Shown here: piece by piece, positions 17,784 to 26,428 of the stretch
How the letters are laid out: the number at the start of each line of letters is the position of its first letter
Position numbering within the stretch: the stretch's first letter is position 1
Assembly: GCF_010894435.1 (NCBI RefSeq)
Contig: NZ_JAAIXZ010000010.1
Coordinates: 80,153 to 144,152, forward strand
Reading direction: 5' to 3'
Origin: Pyxidicoccus trucidator
GTDB taxonomy: Bacteria; Myxococcota; Myxococcia; Myxococcales; Myxococcaceae
DNA: 64,000 nt
Program-made: the position numbers and the translations under genes
Notes under the pieces: model-generated
Databases searched by the model: none
What the model was told of the DNA's origin: nothing
Seen by the model: the letters and a program-made list of their open reading frames with translations, nothing else

Positions 17784-18110
17784 GTGAACTCCAGACCGTG
17801 GCGATGGCTCCTTGCCCTGACTCTCACTGCATGTTCCGGCGTGGACCCTGGAGACGAGGGGACGGACGCGCCGACCGGAATGGAGTGCACCACGGAGCTG
17901 CGGCCCCACTTCGACGGCGAGGGCTGCTGCGGCGAGCCGGTGGCGGAGCCGCTCTGCTCCACGGGGACCATCGTGTTCTGCGAGGTCCGTGACGCCCGCT
18001 CCGAGCCTGTCAGCTGCTACTACAAGCACAACAACACGAAGCTGCGCTGCAAGAGCTGCCGGGACACGAGCGGCTGCGTGAACGAGGCGGAGCGGGTCTG
18101 CGGGGTGTGA
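17784..18110 (+). CDS. Small cysteine-rich lipoprotein
   Basis: 108 residues from GTG 17784, which has AGGAA about 7 bases upstream. A signal of about 16 residues ends in LTLTAC, a usable lipobox. The mature part contains about nine cysteines in close groups (EGCCGEP, LRCKSCRDTSGC), suggesting a compact disulfide-rich or metal-binding fold. No family was recognised. Gene starts further upstream would place a charged segment before the signal peptide. It is divergent from the P450 gene with a shared 188-bp intergenic region. Confidence 0.72.
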   Translation: MNSRPWRWLLALTLTACSGVDPGDEGTDAPTGMECTTELRPHFDGEGCCGEPVAEPLCSTGTIVFCEVRDARSEPVSCYYKHNNTKLRCKSCRDTSGCVNEAERVCGV

Positions 18111-18180
18111 AGGCCTGCGGCGTGCGGTCCACCTGGGCTGAAGCCTCCGGCGGCTGGCGCAGTTGGGGCCACTGCCCCGC

Positions 18181-18939
18181 TCAGTCCAGGCCCGCCGTCA
18201 CGCGCGCCACCAGCCAGAAGGTCCCCCTGACGATGTTGCCGGGCTGCAGCCGGGGCGTCCTCTCGTCGGCCGCCGCGAGCACGTCGTACACACCGCCGTA
18301 GGTCCGCACGAGGGCGTGCTGGAACGGCTGGCCGGTGACGCCGTTGGTGCGCACGTCCGCAGCCTCGACGTGCCCGGTGAAGTGGGCCCGGGGCTCGACG
18401 GGCGGAGGAGGGCCGCCCTTCTTCATGAGCGCGGCGGGGTTGGGGATGAAGAACTGCGAGCCCAACTGCCCCTTGCCCGGCTTGCGCGAGGCCTCGTAGG
18501 CAGCCTTGTCCGGCCAGGCCTGCAGCGACTCGGCGAAGGCGCACGGTGCCAGCTCCAGCGCCGCGCCGGCCTGGATGCGCTCGCGCACCAGCACGAGGTC
18601 CTCGAGCTTCGTGGCGAACGGGTAGAGGACGTGGCCCTCGGAGTCGACTACCTCGGCCTCGAGCAGGTCGCAGAAGCGGCAGCTCTTGTTGGCGGCGAAG
18701 CCGGTGGCGCGCACCCGTAGGCGCGACTCCGCCCGGAAGCCCGGAGTGGAGCACTCCACCTGGCCCTCGCGGGTGAAGACGAAGCCGTAGCTGGCCCCCG
18801 AGGCGTCGGACCACAGCTTCAGCTCATGGCCGGGCGTCGTGCCCGCGGTCGTGGTGTGCTCCAGCAGGGAGTCCAGGACGCGTGCGAAGGACGCCCGGTC
18901 GGTGGCGTGGATTCCGATGCAGGCCAGGTGGTTCGCCAT
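18181..18939 (-). CDS. Conserved-looking cytosolic protein of unknown function
   Basis: 252 residues from ATG 18939. The longer frame to 19047 has an Arg/Cys-rich start with no coding character and is rejected. There is no signal peptide. The sequence has the even codon bias of a real gene. It has an N-terminal segment (HLACIGIHATDRASFARVLDSLL) like regulatory ligand-binding folds, a CRFCD cysteine pair near residue 90, and a Lys/Pro-rich middle (MKKGGPPPP). The C-terminal half is beta-rich, with hydrophobic repeats. No catalytic motif was recognised. It converges on the small lipoprotein gene. Confidence 0.7.
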   Translation of the reverse strand: MANHLACIGIHATDRASFARVLDSLLEHTTTAGTTPGHELKLWSDASGASYGFVFTREGQVECSTPGFRAESRLRVRATGFAANKSCRFCDLLEAEVVDSEGHVLYPFATKLEDLVLVRERIQAGAALELAPCAFAESLQAWPDKAAYEASRKPGKGQLGSQFFIPNPAALMKKGGPPPPVEPRAHFTGHVEAADVRTNGVTGQPFQHALVRTYGGVYDVLAAADERTPRLQPGNIVRGTFWLVARVTAGLD

Positions 18940-19104
18940 CCACCCAAGCCTACTGCTTCGCCGCGCCGCGCACCTCGAGGCATTCTGCGGCGACACCCAG
19001 CCGCAGCGTGGAATGCCCCAGCTTCCGGCGCGCGTGGGAAGCGTCAAGGGTCGAGGTCAGGATGCAAGCCCCTACCCGTGAGTGCTCCCCGGGAGGAGAT
19101 TGAA

Positions 19105-21243
19105 ATGCATCCACGTATGAATCGATTGCCCTGGTCCCTGTCCGCCGTCGTATGTCTGTCCATCCTGGCCCCTCGAAGCGAGGCCCAGCTTCCGCCGGAG
19201 CTCGTCAGCGTCTCCCAGTCCGCCGCCCAGGTGCGCCCCGAGGACTCCGCTCAGTTCGGCGTGGTCGCGAGCGACCCGCAGGGCGGCGCGCTCACCTTCA
19301 ACTGGTCAGCCAGCTCGGGCTTGCTGGGGACCCCGACGCACGGTGTGAACACGAGCGAGGTCTCGTGGAGTCCGCCGCTGTGCCTCGCCACGGGCAGCGC
19401 TCCCGTGAGCTTCACTGCCACCAACATGCTCGGGCTCTCCACGTCCGCGGAGTTCTCCATCGACGTGCAGCGTGACCTGGGCGAGGACCGTCAGGGCGAC
19501 TTCCGCCCGATGGAGCTCTCTCTCGAGAACGTGGCGCTCTCCAATGACATGCCGCCGAAGCTGCACCTGCATACAAACCTTCGCGTCCCGGACGCGGAGC
19601 GCATCCTGTTCATGAACGATCGGCGGCTCTCCGTGTCGTTCGTCAGCGAGCAGTCAGACGCGAGTCACTCGCTCGGCTGGCTCTACTACGACGACCTCGT
19701 CACCCGCGGCTATGTCGATACGCGGTACACGCCCTGGGATACGTCGGACGACGTCCTGCGGGATGCCAATGCCAACGGCATCGCGGACCTGCATGAGGAC
19801 CTCTACAACCTGTCGCCCCCCTCCGGCTTCCAGGCTCGCCCGTACATCGGCAACGCTCGCCGCTGCTCGCCGCGGACGTTCGTCTCCGGGGGCTTCCAGT
19901 ACAGCCAGCCCGAGCTGGCCCTGAACTCCACCTGCGCCAGCACCTTCGCCGCGGGACAGTCCCTGGCGGACGCCCGACCGGGGATGACGCACCTCCTCAA
20001 CACGGTGGATGTGGTGGGCGCCTTCTCGACGACCAATCCGGGGACGGGCTTCTCGGATGGCGGGCTCTACCCGCGCATTCCCAACCTGCTGGAGCCGGCC
20101 GCTTCCGCCAATGGCTTCAAGGGGGTGGGGAAGGTGGCCTTCCTGCTGGCGGACGATGACGGGGACCAGGCCGTCTTCAACCGGCTCGGCGCGGTGTCGG
20201 ACGTGTCTTTCCTCGAGGATGGCATCCCCGACTACGACGTGTCCGCCTACGACGCCACGGGCCTCCCGCGCGCCACCAACCCGAACCCTGGCATCAGCGC
20301 CCAGGACCGCACGGTGGACCTGGGGTGGGTGGAAGGGGGCAGGGAGATTGTCTTCTTCCTCGTCGTCCAGGCCTCGGTTCCGCACGACCCCGAGTACGGC
20401 CTGGTGTACCCCTGCCTCCGCAAGGCCTCCGATGGCCGGTGCACCCTGCACCTGAAGACCTCCACGTCGGTCTTCTTCTCGCAGTCGCGGTGGAACCTGG
20501 ACCCGGACGTCGTCGGCACTCCGGTGGCCCAGCGCAACATGGGCTGCCAGTACCACCCCGCCTGTAACCCGGTCCTACCCGGTGCCTACAGCTGCCCCGT
20601 GACCAACCCCAGCCAGAGGCTGTGCGGCTGGCTGGAGCCGGAGACCCTCTCGCGGCTCGACTCCGAAGCCCACGGCCAGCTCGGGTTGCCGATGGTGCGT
20701 ACGGGGCCGCAGGCGCCCGTCAGTGGCGGCACCCCGCATGTCATGCTCGGGGCGCCGTACACCTCCCCAGACCAGTGGATTCTCGGCTTCGAGGACGTCA
20801 ATGGCGGCGATGACCGGGACTTCAACGACGTCGTCTTCCGTCTCCAGGGCACGGGCATTGGAGGGAGCGTGCGCTCCACGGTCCTCAACGCGGAGTCGCC
20901 CTCCGTCGCGGGCCTTTGCAACGTGTCCCGCGTGCGCTTCCGCGCGGAGGATTTCGCGGTGGAGCACCTCCCGTCCGTCTGTGGCACACCGGCGTCGCCG
21001 CTCGTCAGCTACTTCGTCGCTGCGGACTGCCGGGTATGCGACCCGTCCAGCTGCTCCGCGAATCCCACGCCCACCTGGGTCCCCGTCACCTTCGCGGCGG
21101 GACAGAACGAGGCGGTGGTGGACCTCACCGCGCACCAGGGCTCCCAGCTCTGCTGGCGGGCCGACCTGACCAGTCCGCACGAAGCGTGCGTGCCCACCAT
21201 CCTCAACGTGGACGTGGGCTACGAGCTGACCCCCGCCCCGTGA
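19105..21243 (+). CDS. Secreted DUF4114 domain protein with Ig-like N-terminus
   Basis: 712 residues from ATG 19105, preceded by a strong GGGAGGAG site at 8-9 bases. A signal peptide ends near SEAQ (residue 30). Residues about 31-125 form a cadherin/PKD-like Ig domain (AQFGVVASDPQGGALTFNW). The middle is Asp/Asn-rich with segments that read like date/record or calcium loops (DANANGIADLHEDL, DDDGDQAVFN). The DUF4114 signature WILGFEDVNGGDDRDFNDVV is near residue 559. DUF4114 is associated with exported, matrix or surface proteins with probable calcium binding. The C-terminus has a paired-cysteine region. Likely cell-surface or secreted. Confidence 0.85.
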   Translation: MHPRMNRLPWSLSAVVCLSILAPRSEAQLPPELVSVSQSAAQVRPEDSAQFGVVASDPQGGALTFNWSASSGLLGTPTHGVNTSEVSWSPPLCLATGSAPVSFTATNMLGLSTSAEFSIDVQRDLGEDRQGDFRPMELSLENVALSNDMPPKLHLHTNLRVPDAERILFMNDRRLSVSFVSEQSDASHSLGWLYYDDLVTRGYVDTRYTPWDTSDDVLRDANANGIADLHEDLYNLSPPSGFQARPYIGNARRCSPRTFVSGGFQYSQPELALNSTCASTFAAGQSLADARPGMTHLLNTVDVVGAFSTTNPGTGFSDGGLYPRIPNLLEPAASANGFKGVGKVAFLLADDDGDQAVFNRLGAVSDVSFLEDGIPDYDVSAYDATGLPRATNPNPGISAQDRTVDLGWVEGGREIVFFLVVQASVPHDPEYGLVYPCLRKASDGRCTLHLKTSTSVFFSQSRWNLDPDVVGTPVAQRNMGCQYHPACNPVLPGAYSCPVTNPSQRLCGWLEPETLSRLDSEAHGQLGLPMVRTGPQAPVSGGTPHVMLGAPYTSPDQWILGFEDVNGGDDRDFNDVVFRLQGTGIGGSVRSTVLNAESPSVAGLCNVSRVRFRAEDFAVEHLPSVCGTPASPLVSYFVAADCRVCDPSSCSANPTPTWVPVTFAAGQNEAVVDLTAHQGSQLCWRADLTSPHEACVPTILNVDVGYELTPAP

Positions 21244-21261
21244 CACGGGCGTGCTGAGATA

Positions 21262-21304
21262 GGCCGGGTGTCAACGGGGTGACTCGCCCTGCTGGCACCC
21301 GGCC
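21262..21304. terminator. 12-bp stem hairpin between convergent genes
   Basis: GGCCGGGTGTCA pairs with TGGCACCCGGCC (one G-U pair) around a 19-base loop. It starts 19 bases after the stop of the DUF4114 gene and before the end of the oppositely oriented DUF202 gene. Probable terminator. Confidence 0.55.
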
Positions 21305-21395
21305 GCCTCCTCCGGCCCGGGGGCGCGATTCCGAATGGCTCTGGGGACGTCGACCCGGGGCCGTTCGCGCCTGGCGACCGCGCACATGCGAGGCG

Positions 21396-21770
21396 TCAGC
21401 CGAGGAAATAGAGCACCAGCACCGTCACAATCAGGAACTGCAGGGACAGCGTCCAGACCGTGACCTTCCGGAGCGGGAACAGGAACGCTTCTCCGTGCTG
21501 CTGGTCCTCGACCTGCGCGCGCAGGCGCCTGCCCGTCTTCAAGGCCGACCACATCAGCGAGTAGCCGAGGACGACGAAGGCGGAGGAGAGCGTGAGGACC
21601 ACCCAGCGTGGCCATCCCTTGATGAGCAGGTCGGTGACGAGCGCGCCTGCGCCCGCAATCCCCGCGCCTGTCCTCACCAGCGAGAACAGGGTCCGCGTCG
21701 CCGCCATATGGGTGTTGTCGAGCGCGAGCCTGGAGGACTCGTCGGACGGAGGTTGAGAGGAGTTGCTCAT
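21396..21770 (-). CDS. DUF202 (YidH-like) inner-membrane protein
   Basis: 124 residues from ATG 21770; the upstream extension is Arg-rich and rejected. A soluble N-terminus with LALDNTHMAATRTLFSLVRT, the conserved amphipathic DUF202 element, is followed by three membrane helices: GAGIAGAGALVTDLL, a second ending LGYSLMWSA, and a C-terminal one ending VLYFLG. The family is small, helical and of unknown function. Start placement fits the family, whose members begin with a polar stretch before the conserved TxxRT motif. Confidence 0.85.
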   Translation of the reverse strand: MSNSSQPPSDESSRLALDNTHMAATRTLFSLVRTGAGIAGAGALVTDLLIKGWPRWVVLTLSSAFVVLGYSLMWSALKTGRRLRAQVEDQQHGEAFLFPLRKVTVWTLSLQFLIVTVLVLYFLG

Positions 21771-21912
21771 GCGAGCTCCCAGCGTCGCACGAGCACGGGC
21801 CCGGAGCCTCCCGGCCCTCTGTCGCAGGGGCAGTCGCGTTCCCGACAGAAATGAGGACCCGCCGCTCACCCCTGCGGTTCATGGCCCGTGGAGAAGCGCG
21901 GCGGAGAACGCG

Positions 21913-22521
21913 TCAGTTCGACTCGGACGCATGGCTCGTGGCCAGCCAGCGCTTGCCGTCGTAGCGGTAGAACCAGGTGGCGTTGCCCTCCCCCCAGTCG
22001 ACCAGCGCGTCCTGCTTCGTGGCCGGCACGCCGTCACGGCCGGACTTCTTGTGCGGGCGGTAGAGCTGGAAGCAGCTCATCTCGCGGGGGAGCGACTGGA
22101 CCTCCCGGACGAGCCCCTTCTTCGTGAAGACGATGCGCACGGGAGCGGCGCCATTGCACGCCGCATAGCCGGCGCCCGGGAACGCGTAGTCCGGATTGCC
22201 GTCGCGGTCGAAGTCGCCCTGGATGCAGGGCACGCCGCTCGTACGGATGACCTGCGCGTCCAGGCCGATTTCCTTCAGCGCCGCCTCCGCCGAGCCCACG
22301 CTCCCCACGCACATGCACCGCAGCTCCTTCTCCGGGTCACAGCTCGCCGGCTGGTAGGCGAGCGCCACGGGCTGCGGCGCCTCCGGAGTGCCAGGGGTCG
22401 GAGCCTTCTCGCTCGCGGCCGGTGGAGCTTTCGGGGCCTCCGAAGGGGTGGAGGCCGCCGCGGAGAAGCCCAGTGCCACCAGCGGAAGAGTCCAGCTCAA
22501 CATCCAGCGCATACCCATCAC
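21913..22521 (-). CDS. Exported protein with FG-GAP-like segment
   Basis: 202 residues. A signal peptide (residues 1-24) is followed by a Pro/Ala/Glu-rich linker. A mature domain with seven cysteines begins at CDPEKELRCMC. GDFDRDGNPDYAFPG near residue 112 is like the calcium-binding loop of FG-GAP/VCBS repeats, but only one copy is present, so the domain may be a small relative. Likely periplasmic or surface. A candidate promoter and a 5' hairpin lie upstream. No enzyme motif was recognised. Confidence 0.78.
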   Translation of the reverse strand: MMGMRWMLSWTLPLVALGFSAAASTPSEAPKAPPAASEKAPTPGTPEAPQPVALAYQPASCDPEKELRCMCVGSVGSAEAALKEIGLDAQVIRTSGVPCIQGDFDRDGNPDYAFPGAGYAACNGAAPVRIVFTKKGLVREVQSLPREMSCFQLYRPHKKSGRDGVPATKQDALVDWGEGNATWFYRYDGKRWLATSHASESN

Positions 22522-22538
22522 GTGTCGGAACCTCCAAA

Positions 22539-22562
22539 GCCTCTCGGCGGATGGCGAGAGGC
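22539..22562 (-). promoter_or_regulatory. Hairpin in the 5' leader of the exported protein gene
   Basis: GCCTCTCG and CGAGAGGC form a perfect 8-bp stem with an 8-base loop, ending 18 bases before the start codon at 22521. It would lie in the transcribed leader and could influence translation or mRNA stability. Confidence 0.45.
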
Positions 22563-22567
22563 AGCCG

Positions 22568-22597
22568 CGTATACGGGACGGAACTCAAAAAATTCAA
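22568..22597 (-). promoter_or_regulatory. Candidate sigma70-type promoter
   Basis: On the minus strand TTGAAT is followed after 18 bases by TATACG, about 47 bases before the start at 22521. It falls in a locally AT-rich stretch. Sequence match only; no transcript evidence. Confidence 0.4.
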
Positions 22598-22720
22598 TCA
22601 TTCTGTCCTCAACCCACTCGCGCCCAGCGTCCGCCGGTTCGGCTCGGTGAAGCGGAGGATGACCTCACCGGGAACGACGTCGTCCCCTTCCTGGAGACGC
22701 CCGAGGGTATCGCCGGAACG
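22598..22720 (-). pseudogene. Possible remnant of a subtilase (S8) propeptide
   Basis: The minus-strand frame reads GDTLGRLQEGDDVVPGEVIL followed by RFTEP and ends shortly after. The VVPGEVILRF core resembles the start of S8 protease propeptides (inhibitor I9-like). No catalytic domain follows and the frame stops within 20 residues, so if genuine it is a decayed fragment. Confidence 0.3.
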
Positions 22721-22851
22721 CGGGTCGGCGCGTCCGTCAGGCCGTGGCCCCTTCGCGGAGTTCCGTTCGCGGTGCAGAAGTGCAGCGGACGGGCGTGGTG
22801 GGACAATGCGCACGCTGCTGGGGCCCGCGTCACCGGTTAGGGTCCGGCGGC

Positions 22852-23751
22852 ATGCACACCCGACTGGCCACCCTTGTCCTCGTCGCCACCTGCCTCGTCG
22901 CCTCCAGCGCGCGTGCCCGTCCGTACCGCGCCATGGTGACGCGCACCGCGGAGACCACGAAGAGCGGAAACCTGGAGCTGGGCCTGCGGTACCAGGGCTT
23001 CTTCTCCCTCGACTTCGAGGAGTCGCAGCCCTACCAGCAGATTTCTCCGAGCCTGCGCTTCGGCATCCTCGACAACCTGGAGGTGAACCTCTTCCTGGAG
23101 GTGTTGGCGCTGGGGCTTCCGGGCGAGGACGAGTTCGAGCTCGCCTTCGGAGACATTCCCATCGGCATGCAGTGGACGTTCCTGGAGACGTCGAAGGTGG
23201 CGCTGGGCGTCTACGGGCGCGTCACGCTGCCCACGGGACCGAGCGACGAGGACGGCATCATCCCGAGCCTGTCCGACGGAACGTGGGACTGGGAGGGCAC
23301 CTTCGTCGGCGAGTTCCGGGCGAGCAAGGACCTGCGCTTCATGCTCAACGGTGGCTACCTCCACCAGGGCACGCGGGACAGGGACGAACTGCCGGAGTTC
23401 GACGTCCCGGACGCGGTGCAGTTCGCGCTGGCGGGCACGTACAACCTCGACAACTACACGATGCTGGGGCTCGAGGTGGTGGGCCGTCACTACTTCGAGG
23501 ATGTCATCACCCCGGTCTGGCGCGACAACGCGACCCAGGTGGAGATCATCCCGGTGGTGCGCCACGAGGCGTTTCCCGGCCTGGTGCTGGAGGCCGTTGC
23601 CGGCGTCGCGGTGACGCCGGACCTCAGTGAAATCTACCAGTTCCGCGTCCTGCTCGGCGGCACCTATGAGTTCGACCTCGCCAGCGGGCCCAAGCTGCCG
23701 AAGAAGAAGGAAGACCTCCGGCGGCCGAAGACTCCGTCGCGCCGCAAGTAG
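22852..23751 (+). CDS. Outer-membrane beta-barrel-like protein
   Basis: 299 residues from ATG 22852. The signal peptide ends SSARA (about residue 21). The rest has regularly alternating hydrophobic and polar residues and glycine turns (LELGLRYQGFF, LEVNLFLEV, VALGVYGRVTLPTGP, LRFMLNGGYLHQG), as in outer-membrane transporter/meta-pathway-like barrels. The last 25 residues are Lys/Arg-rich (LPKKKEDLRRPKTPSRRK). That is odd for a barrel, because a C-terminal aromatic is usually expected, so the tail may be periplasmic. Function unknown. Confidence 0.78.
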   Translation: MHTRLATLVLVATCLVASSARARPYRAMVTRTAETTKSGNLELGLRYQGFFSLDFEESQPYQQISPSLRFGILDNLEVNLFLEVLALGLPGEDEFELAFGDIPIGMQWTFLETSKVALGVYGRVTLPTGPSDEDGIIPSLSDGTWDWEGTFVGEFRASKDLRFMLNGGYLHQGTRDRDELPEFDVPDAVQFALAGTYNLDNYTMLGLEVVGRHYFEDVITPVWRDNATQVEIIPVVRHEAFPGLVLEAVAGVAVTPDLSEIYQFRVLLGGTYEFDLASGPKLPKKKEDLRRPKTPSRRK

Positions 23752-23799
23752 GCGCGCCCCGCGTCGTGCACGGCTGCTGGCCCCGTGGGACGGCGCGCC

Positions 23800-24600
23800 C
23801 TACCGCCGCCGGCCCTGAATCGTGTTGAACACGATGCGGTCCAGCAGGCCCGGGGTGAACAGCTTGAGATACTGGCCCACCTTGCCCTTGGTGGTCATCA
23901 CCACCTCGCGCTGACGCTGGTCCATGGCGCGCAGAATGATGGACACGCACGTGCCCACGTCCATGTTGCCCTCGGACTCGTCGTGCGCGCTCACCTGGAG
24001 CGGCTTGCCGTCCTTGCCCAGCGCGTTGGCGCGCACGTTCGTCGCCACGAAGCCGGGGCACACCACCGTGACGTCCACCCCCGTGCCCATCAACTCCACA
24101 CGCAGCGAGTCGAAGAACCCGTTCATCGCGTGCTTGCTCGCCGCATAGCCCGAGCGCGTGGGGACCCCGGTCTTCCCCGTCAGCGACGACACCGCCACCA
24201 ACAGCCCGCGCCGCGCCTTCAGATGGGGCAGCGCGTGGTGCGTGCAGTACACCGCGCCCAGGTAGTTGATGCGCATCAGCCGCTCGAACAGGCCCAGGTC
24301 CGTGATGTCCTCGAAGCGCGCGTCCATGGAGATGCCCGCGTTGTTCACGAGCACGTCGATGCCGCCGAACGCCTCCACCGCCCGCTCCACCATCCGTCGG
24401 CACGCCTCCGGGTCCCCTACGTCCGTGGCCACCGCCACGGCCTTGCCTCCCGCCGCCTCACACCGCTGCTTCACCCGCTGAAGCGCATCCTCGCTCCTCG
24501 CGGCCAGCACCAGGTTCGCGCCCCGCGCCGCGAGCGCCACCGACAGCTCCTCGCCGATGCCCATCGAGGCACCCGTCACGACCACGCTCTTTCCTTGCAT
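23800..24600 (-). CDS. Short-chain dehydrogenase/reductase (SDR)
   Basis: 266 residues from ATG 24600. Classical SDR: the cofactor motif TGASMGIGEE at residues about 8-17, NNAG near 89, a catalytic serine in VSSLTGKTG, and YAASK (Tyr/Lys) near 155. It catalyses NAD(P)-dependent oxidoreduction of an alcohol or ketone, probably cytosolic. The C-terminus is extended by about 40 residues with a basic end (FNTIQGRRR) and an amphipathic KVGQYLKLFTPG helix, as in SDRs that bind membranes or lipids. The substrate is not predictable. Upstream, 199 bp separate it from the kinase gene. Confidence 0.93.
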   Translation of the reverse strand: MQGKSVVVTGASMGIGEELSVALAARGANLVLAARSEDALQRVKQRCEAAGGKAVAVATDVGDPEACRRMVERAVEAFGGIDVLVNNAGISMDARFEDITDLGLFERLMRINYLGAVYCTHHALPHLKARRGLLVAVSSLTGKTGVPTRSGYAASKHAMNGFFDSLRVELMGTGVDVTVVCPGFVATNVRANALGKDGKPLQVSAHDESEGNMDVGTCVSIILRAMDQRQREVVMTTKGKVGQYLKLFTPGLLDRIVFNTIQGRRR

Positions 24601-24799
24601 GGCCCACATTCTTGCCCCGCGACAGGAAACAGTCGAGGACGCCACTGGACCACCGGAACTGCTCCTTCGACGGCCCTGGCAACCGCGGCAGACACGTCAG
24701 GCCCGGCCAGCGTGGGCCCAAACGCAGCTGCGCGGCCTTTCCACCGGACTGACGCACAGCCCGAGGGTACCCGTCAGTGGCCCTCCTCGACCGTGCCGG

Positions 24800-26239
24800 C
24801 TATGGAGGGTTGTCGCCATTCGTGGGTCCTGAGGTGGAAGGGCGTTGCGGTGTCCAGACGGGGACGTAGCAGGCGCCCCTGTACGTAACGCCGTTCGTGG
24901 TGAAATCGCAGTCCGTCAGCTCCACAGGCAACTTCACCCAGCAGCCGCCGTTGATTGCGACCAGCCCCTTTCCGGAACATCGTCCGTCCCCGTCGGGTCT
25001 CCGCTGATTTGGGAAGGGCTTCGGCGGCAACTCAGCCTGGATGGCCGACCACACGGAGGGTGCACTCTCGGGCGCGACCGGGGCCGTCAGCGCGGTGTCT
25101 CCGACGGCAATCGTGCCCCCATCCTTCGCCTCTTCCCACTCCGCGAGGTGCGTCTTCTCGGACAGTTCGACGGACCGAGTGCTCAACAGCACTCCCACGC
25201 CCAGGGCAAGGGATGCACTGAGGCTGCCCGCCACGAACCAGGGCCACCTCGCCACGCGAGGAGGTGGCCGCACCGTGACGCGCTGGACCGGAAGAGAGGG
25301 GCCCGTGGGCCTCGTCTCCTCCTCGGTGAAGAGCGGCACATCCGCTTCAGGCCCTGCGCTCCGCGCGGCCTGCTCCAGCGCCTCAGCCAGCTCGCCGGCA
25401 CCGCCACGCGCTTCGGGACGCACGGAGAGCATCCGTGACACCAGCCTGCTCAGCTCCACGCAGCAGCGGGCATTGACGCTAAGGGGAGGCACGGGGCCCG
25501 TGCCCTCCAGGCCCCAGAGGTGCGTCACCTCGCTCAGCAGGGCTGGAGTGGGAGGGTAGTCGTCGGTCACCAGCCGGTAGGCGGTCATCCCCAGCGCGAA
25601 GACGTCGTCGGCCGGTCCGGGCGCATAGGGCGGGTCCGACGGCTGGAAGGGAAGCCGCACGGAGCGCCACGCCTCCGGTGTGCGGTAGGGCTGCGTCCCG
25701 GGAGGCAATGGCGGCGACGTGAGCCTCCCCGCGCCCACGTAGCTTCCGGAGCCGAAGTCGGTCAGGAAGACCTGGCCGTCCGCGGCGCGCACGAGCACGT
25801 TGTCGCCCTTCACGTCTCGGTGGACGCCGCCCGCTGCGTGCGTGGCCTCCAGCGCCCGCGCGAGGCTGGCCAGAACGCGCAGCACCTGGCGCGAGGTGGG
25901 GCACTGCATGTGCGCCCAGTCATAGAGGGACACGCCTTCGATCCACTCCATTGCGAGGTAGGGATAGGCAACGCCCCCGGGCTGCAGCCAGAGCCCATGG
26001 TCCACGAGGCGCGGAACGCTCGGGTGGCGCAGGCGAGAGAGCAGCTCCACCTCTCGCGCGAAGCGTCCATCTCCGGGGTGCAGGGCCACCTTGAGCGCCA
26101 CGGGACCGAGCATGTCCTCCACACCGAGAGCACGGTAGACGGCGCCGTATGAGCCCCAGCCGCGCCGCTCCAGGACACGCCAGGGTCCCACCCGGGTCCC
26201 TGGAGGCAGGCGTGCTGGAGGCAGTGGGCCGGATTGCAT
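24800..26239 (-). CDS. Eukaryotic-like Ser/Thr protein kinase with membrane helix and Cys-containing tail
   Basis: 479 residues from ATG 26239. An in-frame upstream continuation overlaps the HAD gene on the other strand and is rejected. The kinase domain occupies residues about 20-285: the glycine-rich loop is modified (RRGWGSYGAVY), the ATP-binding lysine lies in VALKV, the catalytic loop HRDVKGDN has Asp142, and DFGSGSYVG is the metal loop. A linker and one membrane helix (WFVAGSLSASLALGVGVLL) follow. The extracytoplasmic tail has four cysteines (RCSGKG, GGCW, CDF, GACYVPV), a tail type seen in myxobacterial kinases. It probably senses an external or envelope cue. Confidence 0.92.
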   Translation of the reverse strand: MQSGPLPPARLPPGTRVGPWRVLERRGWGSYGAVYRALGVEDMLGPVALKVALHPGDGRFAREVELLSRLRHPSVPRLVDHGLWLQPGGVAYPYLAMEWIEGVSLYDWAHMQCPTSRQVLRVLASLARALEATHAAGGVHRDVKGDNVLVRAADGQVFLTDFGSGSYVGAGRLTSPPLPPGTQPYRTPEAWRSVRLPFQPSDPPYAPGPADDVFALGMTAYRLVTDDYPPTPALLSEVTHLWGLEGTGPVPPLSVNARCCVELSRLVSRMLSVRPEARGGAGELAEALEQAARSAGPEADVPLFTEEETRPTGPSLPVQRVTVRPPPRVARWPWFVAGSLSASLALGVGVLLSTRSVELSEKTHLAEWEEAKDGGTIAVGDTALTAPVAPESAPSVWSAIQAELPPKPFPNQRRPDGDGRCSGKGLVAINGGCWVKLPVELTDCDFTTNGVTYRGACYVPVWTPQRPSTSGPTNGDNPP

Positions 26240-26428
26240 GACGTGTGCCCCACGAGGCGGGAGGTGGTTCGTTGCGAGCGCCGCGAGCCTACTCGCTGCA
26301 TCCGCAAGTGTCAGCGTGTCCTCTGGAGTCGGTTCCGGCACGAGCCCCGACAGGAGGCGGTGGTCTCCCTGCCGCGGCGCCTGTGACGTTCGCCGCGAGG
26401 CGTTTCTGGTATGACCTGGTGTTGCCTC

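Larger units (their letters stand above)
22522..22851. other. 330-bp divergent intergenic region
   Basis: It separates the exported FG-GAP-like gene (minus strand) from the beta-barrel gene (plus strand). It holds a hairpin leader and candidate promoter for the minus-strand gene and a short remnant resembling a subtilase propeptide; nothing else was seen. Its AT-richest stretch, at about 22583-22605, is unusual locally. Confidence 0.6.

Noticed and set aside
16339..24600. Possible biosynthetic cluster around the P450 and SDR
   Set aside because: No core synthase, regulator or transporter lies with them; they are 6 kb apart with unrelated genes between.
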